From NCBI GenBank assembly GCA_030407085.1, contig CM059584.1, positions 144,078,001-144,142,000 of the forward strand: 64,000 nt of DNA, read 5' to 3'. A program made the translations under genes and the position numbers. Positions 48,651 through 59,036 of the stretch are shown piece by piece (the stretch's first letter is position 1; the number at the start of each line of letters is the position of its first letter). The notes beneath the pieces are model-generated. The model had not been told where the DNA came from. It saw only the letters and a program-made list of their open reading frames with translations, and searched no databases. The stretch is from Trichopria drosophilae. Taxonomy: Eukaryota; Arthropoda; Insecta; Hymenoptera; Diapriidae.

Positions 48651-48822
48651 ATCGACTCATGACCGCCGCTGTACTTGGTGTAGGTTTCTGCAGTCCTACA
48701 TTTCATACACAAATGTGAAGTATGGCGCCATCTTCGTAAGTCGATCTGCAGCTCTCGCAAAATTCTCAAGATTAATAACAATATGGCTAAACTTAAAAAA
48801 AAAGGGAGATTCCGCCCGTTAA

Positions 48823-48856
<34 letters not shown>

Positions 48857-48862
48857 AAAAAA
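48651..48862 (+). mobile_element. SINE-like retroposon, copy 2 with poly(A) tail
   Basis: Same sequence as the copy at 4461, ending GGAGATTCCGCCCGTTAAAT followed by more than 30 A residues with one T interruption. ATTAC occurs just upstream (near 48644) and directly after the tail (near 48863), a possible short target duplication. The long unbroken tail suggests it is the younger of the two copies. Confidence 0.78.
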
Positions 48863-49566
48863 TTACGATTAATAGAAGGGACATTTTAAAGCATTTCATA
48901 TACTAGTTGATTAAAAATTAATACACTATATTATACTCTGTAAAAGAGGTCGTCTTTTAAATTAGTATTCATGCACTCTATAACCCCTTTGTCCAGCATT
49001 CCCCTTAGAAAAGCGGAGGAAAAATGAGGTTGATGAACCAATCATTTCAAGCCAGCAGCAACAGTTTTGTATCAATTTATTACAATTATGATTTATTGTA
49101 ACAATTAAAACACGAATTAAGTAAAATCAATTCATTCCTTAACTATGCAAATAATTGAATAGTCACATTGTTTCTACTGCTTTGTTCTGGTTTCCGAATG
49201 ATTTTTGGAAAAAATAAGAATTCATAATAAATTACATTTCTACCCTAGTAGAAATTTGTCCAGTGTTTTGTTACACTAACCATTTTCCTTATGCTTGTAA
49301 CATCTAAAATAAGTAAAATGGACAGAAACTGGCCATAAACTAGTTCCATTTTCTACCAGGGTATTATTGTATTTTACACGAGGAATTTCAATACATTTTT
49401 TGCAAATTCTGCAAATATAATGTACAGATTTCTAGTTCCCAAATTATGTAGATCATACATACTTTAGTTGCAGAAGCCTTGGTATTCAGAAATCTTGAAA
49501 ACATCATAACAATAAGAATGACCCGTCACCGATACACAAGACATTTTTACACTTTGAACTTTATTC

Positions 49567-50614
49567 ATTAATATGGTAAACCTTCGGATGACGCACCTGT
49601 TTGAAATAAAAAAAATTAGCCACATGTTTTCGATGTATTTTGGTGTCCTGATAACAAATATCGTAATAAAAATTGGCGGTCGGGTGTATTAAAGCCGCTA
49701 TCTTGAAAAAATAGCAAAAAAACGTGTTGTTTTTTTTTTTGCATTTATGTCGAAAAATACGCAACTGACCAAAAAATATTTCCAACAAAAGTTGTAGAGC
49801 ACAAAATTGTCGATAAAAAAGGTTATATACATTTTGTTCGTAATTGCGACAGCAAGCCCGTAAATGATGGATGAACAATGACAAGGTGGGTTTCTACCTG
49901 GTACTAGGTAGAAATAATTTCCTAATCGATTAAAACTAACCTCCAACCATTCAGATAGCACATGGGTTTAATTATCAGTCATACCTCTGTGGTTGAAGGT
50001 TAGGTTAGTACAAAAAGGGGGGTCTGGGGGGTGGCGCCCCCAAGCATCCCTAGGTCCACGCATTATCATTGCCATTTGCAGTTGATTCTTTCCTTTAGTC
50101 AAATGACCTTTGCCTTCAACAATACGTGGACTTAGGGATGCTTGCGTGCTGGGGGGCTCCGTCCCCCCAGACCACCCTTTTTATACTAACCTAACCTCCA
50201 GCCACAGAGGTATGGATGATAATTAAACCCATGTGCTATCTGAATGGTTGGAGGTTAGACTAGACTCCGCCTCCCAGAGCCCCTCTTTACTACAAACATA
50301 AGACACCCAGACGAATAATTATTCACTTTCATCACTATTGTTCGGGCTTCCTGTTGCGATTAGGACACAAATGTATTCAACCTTTTTTGTACAGAATTTC
50401 ATGCTCTATTTCAGGTTCGTACTTTTTATGATATATGCAAAAAACTAAAATAAAACGCGTTTTTTTGGTGTTTTTTCGAAACAGCGGCCAAGATACGGCC
50501 GAGCGCCAAATTTTGATATGATATTCGTTTTCAGGAGGCCAAAATACATCAAATGCACCTTGTCGATTTTTCGATTTCAAATAGGTGCGTCATCGGAAGG
50601 TTTACCATTAATAT
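49567..50614. mobile_element. Foldback element with 8-bp target duplication
   Basis: A 1,032-bp element (49575-50606) with ends GGTAAACCTTCGGATGACGC and the inverted copy, flanked on both sides by ATTAATAT (49567-49574, 50607-50614). The outer arms run about 300 bp. A second inverted pair (about 49936-50080 and 50110-50266) with CTAACCTCCAACCATTCAGA ends forms the core and includes G/C runs near 50020 and 50155. Eight-base duplications are typical of hAT and P superfamilies, but these termini match neither consensus I know. No coding sequence. Short frames on both strands mirror each other. Confidence 0.78.
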
Positions 50615-53600
50615 TACGTATGAAAATCATACAATTTTTTCTCACGCGGTGACCGCAAAACACCATTTTTTCCGAAGGAAGCAAAATTAATTTAACCGGA
50701 AGCAAAATAAGTATCTTTCACTCCGAGGGCAAAATACTATTACATCGCACTCACCACACTCGGTCAAACTCACACTCGTCGTTAAATATCTATTTTGCTC
50801 CCTAGTTGACCAATATAATATTAATTTTGAAATTTCCTGTTTCTAGGGAATTGTTTCCTTCTTAGTGATCATATCTGACGTAAACAGTGATATTGCGTCT
50901 TCCGATTAAAACATTTTGTTTTCAGCACGGATAAAAAGAAAATAATGCCATCGTGTTTTTAAATTAATAAAATATTGTATATGAAATTATAATATGTAAT
51001 ACATAATAGTATATTATGCATCTAGTATAAGCGCTTTACCCATGGCCTCGAGTTGCATATCCTATTTTACGCATGACTTTTCTGTGGGTAAAATAAAATC
51101 GAGTTAACATTGGGCATTGAAAATACATGTATAATAGTAGTTTTCGATACAAGGGCGTATGCGTAAAGAACTTTACTCACACACACGTGTGCCGAAATAT
51201 TGTTTACGTACGACATTTTCGTGCGTAAAGTATAATCGAGTGCGTAAAGTTTACTTTACGCACCGAAAAGACGTACATAAATTATATTTGAATTGCTTAA
51301 ATATAGTGATCACTACATCGGCAAAAAGGATACATTTATTTTAATTGCATTATTTATTATGTTTCAGGTAAGATTTGCACAACCATCACCGATACACATA
51401 CGAATGCTTCAGTTGTAAGTAACAGTTTCATATTTACAAAAATAATAAGTTACTCATTTTTGTATAGAAATATTTGTAAGAAAAAGTAAAAAAACGATAA
51501 TTTACATTCTATATTTGAAAAGAGAAATTTGTATAAGCTTGTCAAACCAAGCTCACGGTAAATTTTCTATGTTTCGTCTATTCATTGTTTAATATTAATT
51601 ATATAAAATTAAACAAGAATAAACGTCATCTTACATGCAATGTCTACCGGAAAGTTACAGATCTTGGAAACAATTTAGGGAATTTGTCCCGAGATTCGTA
51701 GACTACATTTAACTTATTTCTCTACTTGTTGTTGCATATCATTTTAAAGATACAAGTACATATGTACAGAAATAAAAAAGTAGTTACTGCCCTTAGTATT
51801 TCCCATTATATATTAAATAATATAATATTATTTATAGTATTCGTTTTTTATTCGAAATTTTCTAAATCTATCAGAAAAGTGTTCTTGTTACCTGTGGAAT
51901 AAAATCATACCTAAACAAATTTTATTTGTCCAGTCATCGGTTTCAAAATGGTTGCTAACGAAATCATTTGCTCTGAATTTATGAACTTTGATAATTATGA
52001 TTGCTTTCTTATGTTTCGAAAGTCAGAATATCGTTTTCAGGGGGTTTCTGAGTCGCTAAATACGATGTCATTGTGAATATTACAAAATTCAAGATGGTTG
52101 TCTGAATCACAAATCATTGTTTTTTATCGAATAAAAGACAATGTACTTATACAAGGTTTTTAGGTTTGCTGAATACATACATTTATACCAATATAATTGC
52201 AAATTTGGAAATAATAGATTTGTAGTGTATTCTCTCATTGCCATTCATCAAGGAAGCGACATTTGACTTAGAATTAATTTTTCCACTCCTTTGTTTAGTG
52301 CCCATTCTTCCATATGCTTTCTTATCCGTAAACTGAACCATTAATAAAAATGACAAAATATATGGAAGTTGAAAAAAGAAATAACAAAGAAAATAAAATA
52401 CTATTTTCAGTTCCGCGTTCCTTAACGCGGTGAAAATTTGTCTTATTCTGACTAATAAAAAACAATAATTTGCGCTTTAGACATCCGCCAAATTGGATCG
52501 GATATTTTCAAATTTATAGTTTTTACAACAAGGTCGTATTCAGTGACACCAAAAACTCACTAAAACGATATTCTCACCTTGGAAGCGCGAAATGTAATTG
52601 TAAATATAGAAATTCATAAATCTAGATCAAATGCTTCCGTAAGCGGTCATTTTGAAACGGATTTTTTTTACCTTATTCCTTAGGCAACGAGACCACTTTT
52701 AATAGATTTCGTAATTAGAGAATAAATATCTTCACGTCCAGAAAATCTAGAAAAAAAAGAGTACTGAATGCTCAGGTTACGTGTAAATTTTTTTTCTCAG
52801 CGGCAATGGATAGAGCGACGTAGAAAACAAGATATACGCATTGCCATCGATGAGTATTACATTTTGTGAATGGAGTTAACAATAAAAGTCAACGTTGAAA
52901 AATCGGTACACTTGGGCCCATTACGCTGAAATAAAATAAATAATGCAGGTCTTCTCAAGTATCAGTTTATAACAAATTTAACGCTAAGAATATTTAAGAA
53001 ATGTTGAAATAATTCACTAATTTAATATATGCAGCATGTGATCTTATTTCCCAATAAAACTTTGGTTCCGACTAAGATCTTCATCAAGGATTTTTATATT
53101 CTTCTATTACTTTTTTTGTGAAATCCTTTTGATGCTGCTTTTCTGCTACTTTATTCTTGTGAAAGGTTGAATTTTTGTCACCAATCCATTATACTTTAGT
53201 TTTTCATGTCGATCTTTATCACTTTTTTATATTACTCTTATTCCTAAGAGTTCTCGGTAACAGCGTGATATGAAATTTGTTCAATCTACATTTCAAGAAC
53301 TCAAATAATCCTCCGAGATAGACCACGGGCATAAAGAATTTTTTAGTCGAAAACTTGTTATTATCATATATTATTCATTTGACTTTAAATTTTATTGTTC
53401 CCATAAATAATAACAATTCGGGTTTTAATAGATATCTGTATAAAAAATAGTAGGATTACTGCAGTTAGATAATTGTGTTTTTATTTTATTGTGACATTTC
53501 TTATGGGACGTTTTATAAACAATAAAAACTGCTCTATCCACCAAATTATAGATTTTTTTTTATATGAACCGAGTAGTTTAGAAAGTTTTAATATATGGAT

Positions 53601-54159
53601 GGTCCATTTTACCAGATTTAGACTATAGTGAATTGGGAAAAATCCCCCACATTGACGAATTTCGACCAAAAGCTTTTTTTCTGTTTATAATAATTCGACG
53701 TCTATCAGAGGTAAATGAATTGTGAGCAAATAAGTTTCCCGGCCTATTAGAGAGTTGGATGTGGAATATTGTATCCTATTTCGCTACTTTGATGTGGAAT
53801 ATACATAGGATAATGGTAGATTAATTAGAACATTTTGAACATTATTTGTAGGAAATGTATGAACAAATATTTGTCTAAAGGCCGCCAAATTAGAATTTAC
53901 ATCAAATTTCTAAAAGATAAATAATCCGCACATACATACAATATCCATGATTGTATATTGAATCTAATACATGAAAAACAGAAATACAATTGTTGATTCG
54001 AAGGGTCGGGAGAAGGGGGTACATGCGGCGGGAACGGCCGAGTTACACATTACATATTCGTTATAAATTTTGGGTATGTAACATTTTTTAAATCGCCATT
54101 TGTTAATGTCAAAGTGTTGAATTTTACCCAAATTATTGAATTTTAATTAAGTAGATATT
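50615..54159. other. AT-rich spacer before the tandem array
   Basis: Holds the GCGTAAAG cluster (51150) and single diverged copies of the TGGCGG/TCGCTAAATACGA module at about 52040-52110 and 52490-52560. A short imperfect palindrome with ATTTTGCTCC/GGAAGCAAAAT lies at about 50680-50815. No genes seen. Confidence 0.5.
51150..51265 (+). repeat. GCGTAAAG palindrome cluster
   Basis: Several GCGTAAA sites, including the 24-bp palindrome GTGCGTAAAG-TTTA-CTTTACGCAC (51240-51263), lie within about 110 bp, with CACACACACGTGTG nearby. Related by motif to the blocks at 36150 and 58040, but overall alignment is weak. Confidence 0.55.
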
Positions 54160-54915
54160 TTGTTTTTTTGGTCGGCAACTACGAGTCTGAATTCCAAACT
54201 TCAGTATTCAAAATGGAAGTTTGAATATGGTGGATATAAAATTGAAAAATGACGTAGGAATTTAGGTGTTTTTTTGGTCAGTGATTGCGAATCTGAATTT
54301 AACATGTCCAACGCAAAATAAAATAGTGACTGAATTTGAACAAAGTAATTAATCCGGTTTTTTTAATCGGTAGTTACGTATCTGAATCCCAAATTTCAGT
54401 ATTTAAAATGGCGAATTCAAAATAGCGGGTACAAACTGGAAAAATAACTGAATTTGATGAAAAATAGAGACTTGTGGTTTATTTAAGTTGGTTATTATAA
54501 ATCTGAATGCCAGATTTGCGTAATCAAAATGGCAGAATCAATATGGTGGACACAAAATAAAAAAATTAATGAATATTAACAGAGTAGGCAATCCGGTCTT
54601 TTTGACTCGGCAATTATGAATCTAAATCCCAAATTCCAGTATTCAAAATGGCAGCTACAAACTTAAAAAATTAATGAATTTCAAGAAAAAGTGAGACATA
54701 GGGTTTATTTTAGTTGGTTATTATGAATCTGAATCCGCCATTTTGATTATTCAAAATGGCGGATTCAGAATGGCGGGTACAAACTTGAAGAAAAACTGAA
54801 TTTGAAGAAAAATATAGGATTGGAGTTTATTTCAGTTGGTTATTATGAATCTGAATGCCAGATTTGAGTAACCAAAATGGCGAAATCAATATGGCGGATA
54901 CAATACCGGGAATTG
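54160..54915 (+). repeat. Tandem array of about seven units with AAAATGGCGG
   Basis: Units of about 88-121 bp begin near 54162, 54270, 54358, 54478, 54598, 54705 and 54826. Each starts with a T-rich stretch and GGT-x-GGTTATTATGAATCTGAAT-like sequence. Most continue to AAAATGGCGGATTC-like sequence and then AACTGAATTTGAAGAAAAA. Units are diverged and some lack the TGGCGG core. The same module occurs singly elsewhere in the window and inside several foldback elements. Confidence 0.85.
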
Positions 54916-55139
54916 ACAATATCCATTTTATCTTATAAATTTTGCTAATTCGCCACTTTTTTACAATGGCTATCCTGCAATTTAGAATTTATGCCTTAAT
55001 GTTAACCACCATCAAAATTTCAGTGTACGGAGGAAATCCAGGAATATTGTCTACTTTATCACATACTTTGAACATCGCAATCAATCGTATCGTTGGGAGG
55101 TACCAACCAGAAATATTACACGTACGGACGTGTTATATA

Positions 55140-55720
55140 TCCGCGGTAAAAAAAAAAAAGTTTTCAGCGCACACCATTAATTTCGACCAAACTTCCGCGG
55201 CGCACGAATGAAGATAAAAGAAGGAACGAAGGGGACGGAAGAAAGGAAAAAAAAAGCGAAATACCTTCAATACGAATAAAAACACAGTTTCACGTATACA
55301 TACATACACGGGAGTAAAGTTCCATCGCTAGAAAACAAAGTTTTCACGTTCTACCGCCGCTCTCCGTAAATTCGCGCATCCGTATCTCTCGTGTCAGCGG
55401 GTAATTCCCGAAAAGCAACGAGATTCCAGCACGGCACGCACGAATATCCTGGATTATCGCGACTCCAAAACCCGATAGGCCACCACCCACATATAGCCGC
55501 AAGCGATGATCATTAGTTCGATCGAGCCGAAAATCATTAACGCAATTATACACCGAAACGTATATAATGTACGCACTGATCAATGTGAGCCTTAACGTTA
55601 ATTCAAATTTTTGCTCGATCGCGCACATTAGTAAAGGATCCATCGATGGAAATAGTTTTGGATTGCATTCGCGTGCGGTGCCTTTGTATTCCGGTGCAAA
55701 GTGAGGGAAATCAACGAAAT
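55140..55720. other. CpG-rich patch, weak open frames
   Basis: Follows the tandem array. A 99-codon minus-strand frame (55344-55643) and an 89-codon plus-strand frame (54942-55211) lie at its edges; neither resembles a known family. Rich in CG and CACG sites. Possibly regulatory. Confidence 0.25.
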
Positions 55721-56339
55721 GTGTTTATTCGCTGAAACATCTTTGGTTGATGCTTCCGAACCAGTAATTGGTGATGTCTAATGGGCTGAAAACACATTTT
55801 TACTAAAATTGAATAAGCAAGGTGAAATAGCGAAACTGCGAAAATACGTTTTAAATTTAATACAACGATGCTCGAGTGGCAAAAATAGAGCGGTGAGTTC
55901 CGATGAAGTTTAATCCAAAAGTCATGATCCCTTCCACTTTATTTTCGACGGCATTTTGGTGATATCTTATGGTCACTTTGAGGTGAAAATGACATAAATC
56001 GGTGGAGGAAAATAAACTGGAAGTGGTCATGAGTTTGTGTTGAACTTCATCCAAGCTCACCGAGTTAAACAATAGTTTGTATGCGAATGTGATTATTTAC
56101 AAAATTTTGAAACACTATTTTACAGCCCAAGGCCGTAAAGTTGAATTTTACGGACCGAGTGGAGATTGCGCGTTCGAGGACTGGCGACGTCGGTCCCTAG
56201 GATTTCAAAACCGTTAAACCATACCGAAAAATCTTACGGCCGAGAATTGACCACTATTTTCTGATATACTGTTCTTAAATTCATTTTATTATTTTTTTTT
56301 ATATTATTTTACGTCGACTTTTGTGAACAAATATGGGAC

Positions 56340-56518
56340 TAAATCGCGACGGGACCTACAGTTTATGAAGGTTGAATCCGAACCACCTGAGCTTTGGCGT
56401 TATTAGACACTTATATACAAATACAGAGGTGTCCCGATGACAGATGGCAGAGGCCGGGATCGAACCAGGGTTTTCTGATTACGAAGCCGATACTCTACCA
56501 ACTGAGCCACCGTCGCCC
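56340..56518 (-). mobile_element. tRNA-derived SINE (tRNA-Thr-like head)
   Basis: On the minus strand the head starts at 56518 with a box A (TGGCTCAGTTGG, 56498-56509), an anticodon-like loop TTCGTAA (CGT, threonine type) and a box B (GGTTCGATCCC, 56456-56466). The T arm folds with four of five pairs, but the anticodon stem and acceptor stem are broken, so it is not a working tRNA. A roughly 100-bp non-tRNA body follows toward 56340. This is the layout of a Pol III-transcribed SINE; the 3' end is approximate. A simple tRNA pseudogene is the alternative. Confidence 0.75.
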
Positions 56519-56557
56519 GATTTTTTTAAATTATTTTCTTCGACCGTTTTATGAATT

Positions 56558-56981
56558 ATATCTTTCAGTTTTGTTTTGATATTTATCGGTCGGTATTAAT
56601 AATAACCAATAAGATTATCTTAAGATTATAACAAAATATACATAAAAAGGAAAATGGAAAATGGAGTAGAATTAATGTTAATAAAATAGTGTAAAATAGA
56701 CGGATATATAATTGTTGACGTTTCGACCCTAGATTCGGGTCATCTTCATACGACCTAATAAACTATAACTTTTAATTATATCTTTTAATTTGGTCATCTG
56801 AAGAAGACTCGAATTTAGGGTCGAAACGACAACAATAATATCTCCGTCTATTATTCTATTCAAATTAATTCTAATTCATTTACCATTTTTCTTTCTATAT
56901 ATTCTTTTTACAACCTTAAGTTAATTTTATAGATTATTATTAATGCTGACCAATAAATATCAAAACCAAATTAAAAGATTT
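56558..56981. mobile_element. Foldback element with GGGTCGAAAC arms
   Basis: The left arm (56558-56752) and right arm (56790-56981) are inverted copies, including TTTTGATATTTATCGGTCGG at the outer ends and GACGTTTCGACCCTAGATTC at the inner ends. The two inner ends therefore each carry a GACYC-GAATYTA-GGGTC stem-loop followed by GAAAC, in opposite orientation. The spacer is only about 40 bp. No coding capacity. The element abuts the tRNA-derived SINE to its left. Confidence 0.75.
56798..56827 (+). ncRNA. Possible hammerhead-like ribozyme core
   Basis: CTGAAGA, one A, then a GACTC/GGGTC stem with a GAATTTA loop, then GAAAC. This is the order of the conserved hammerhead core (CUGANGA, stem II, GAAA). 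One unpaired base intrudes before stem II, and I could not define stems I and III or a cleavage triplet, so activity is doubtful. The inverted partner lies at about 56728-56757 on the minus strand. Confidence 0.3.
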
Positions 56982-57192
56982 ACTGTTCTTAAAGTTGACT
57001 CTTTACCAAATCTTTTTAGTCCGTAAAACTGTACTTTATGTGCTAAAAAGAGTCCATAAATTTCTACTTAAACGAAGGCTTTTTTCAAAAAGTCTATATT
57101 TCGAACCATCATTTCTAATATCTTTAAAATAAGCCTTTCGAACTGAGAAATTTGAACATTTCATAAAAGCCATTTTAATAAAAACCATATAT

Positions 57193-59036
57193 TAATCGAA
57201 AAAAATTGTTATAAGCATCATTTTTCTTCACAAATTAAGTGGTGTAGTCGAAAAAAGAAAAAAAAATTTTTTGGCCGAGTTAGAATTTTTTATTTTTGAT
57301 CTAAGCCACGTATCATCAAATCCATGCGTAATTTTGTTTGAAATCGTAAAAAAAGCATACAAAAAAAATTTCGTTACACTTTACCCAAAATTGACGGAGG
57401 AGATGCATTTTTTAGGTGTTTTATGATCGATTTTTAATAAAATCGACCACTTTTTGGTTACAAGAACTGTTCATTATACGATAAATTCCAAATGAATGTT
57501 TATTGAAACATAAGAAATAAATTTATATTATATTTCTATATATCTTTTTATTAAAAAAAAATTTTTTTATTAATTTTTTCAATTTTTTTGAATTTTTTAG
57601 TTTTTACATTTTGTTTTTCATTTTGAAAATATATTTTTAGAGCATTTCTGCTCCGTACATAGTTCCTCTTTTTTTCATACTTCCAGACTTCTTGTACCAT
57701 GTTTAGCAAGGCTATGGCTCGTCGTTTTTGAACTTTTCATTAGATTGTTATATATAATTATATTTATATAAAAAATAATCGCAGGATAAATTTTTGCATT
57801 ATACGCCGAAATGGAGAAGTGGAGCTATTTACGTCATTTTATGTCCGTACACCTCATCTACTCAGATAAAAAACATCAGGACTAGAACATTTGGAAATGT
57901 CCTCTTCGAATGTAATTGCATTCTTAGATGAAACACTTCAACACTTGTACAATAATGTACTAATATTAGAAAAATGCCAATTCTCGCCCATTTCCCCAGC
58001 CGAAATAATGATGTCTTCAAAAAGTAGATATTTTCGTTACAAGGGCGTAAAATGAACTTTCACCCCCGTGATACAAACATAATTGTTCGTCATAGTGAGT
58101 ATAAAATTCGAATGTGGGCTTCGAATTTGCAACTCGACAGGCTGGTGAACTCCTACCTCACCCATGTAATTTTCGAGGGTGTAAAAAGTACCCAAATCGC
58201 GATTCTCATAGAATAGAAAAAGGCATTGAACAATCGAATGAAAAGTTCAAAAACGCACGACGAGACATAGCCTTAGCACAAAACAGGCTAGAAGAAGTCT
58301 TTATGGAAAACGAAGGGACCATGTACGGAGCAGGAATGCTCTAGAAAGATATTTTATTAATGAAAAAAAATGTAAAAGCTAAAAAATGTCAAAAAAATTG
58401 AAAAAAATTACAAAAATTTTGTTAATACAAAAAAATATAGAAATATAAAATAGATTTATTTTTTACGTTACACTGAACATTTCTTTGAAATTTATTATAC
58501 AATAAACAGTTGTTGGAGCCAACAAGGGGTTGATTTTAATATCATGAAATCATAAAACATCTAAAAAGATATTCTCAAAATGAAAAAAAAAAATATAAAA
58601 ACGAAAAAATTAAAAAAAAATTGAAAAAATTTAAAAAAAAAATAAAAAAATTCATAAAAAACTTTTTTTTATTAAAAAAAATGTAGGAATATAAAATAAA
58701 TGTATTTCTTATGTTTCGATGAACATTAATTTGGAATTTATCGTATAATGAACAGTTCTTGTAACCAAAAAGTGGTCGATTTTATTAAAAATCGATCATA
58801 AAACACCTAAAAAATGCATCTCCTCCGTCAATTTTGGGTAAAGTGTAACCAAATTTTTTTTGTATGCTTTTTTTACGATTTCAAACAAAATTACGCATGG
58901 ATTTGATGATACGTGGCTTAGATCAAAAATAAAAAATTCTAGCTCAGCCAAAAATTTTTTTTTTCTTTTTTCGACTGCACCACTTAATTTGTGAAGAAAA
59001 ATGATGCTTATAACAATTTTTTTCGATTTTTTTTAA
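57193..59036. mobile_element. 1.8-kb foldback element with duplicated right arm
   Basis: The outer arms (about 57193-57640 and 58560-59036) are inverted copies starting AATCGAAAAAAATTGTTATA. Inner arms (57641-57745 and 58226-58342) are also inverted copies but include codon-like sequence: the plus-strand right inner arm ends a 76-codon frame (58114-58344), while the left counterpart has stops. A stretch of the right side is present twice in tandem (58345-58560 and 58561-58812), so the palindrome is asymmetric. The outer arms are very rich in A/T homopolymers. Superfamily not recognised. Confidence 0.78.
58040..58190 (+). repeat. Second copy of the GGGCGTAAA repeat
   Basis: GGGCGTAAAATGAACTTTCA begins this copy, followed by CCCCGTGATACAAACATAAT and a run similar to 36270-36410. 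It lies in the centre of the 57193-59036 foldback element, where it may be a nested insertion or part of that element. It also encodes the first part of the 76-codon frame at 58114-58344, which argues that this frame is accidental. Confidence 0.65.

Noticed and set aside
56440..56518. Functional tRNA-Thr gene
   Set aside because: Acceptor stem pairs at only about four of seven positions and the anticodon stem is broken; a SINE head fits better.
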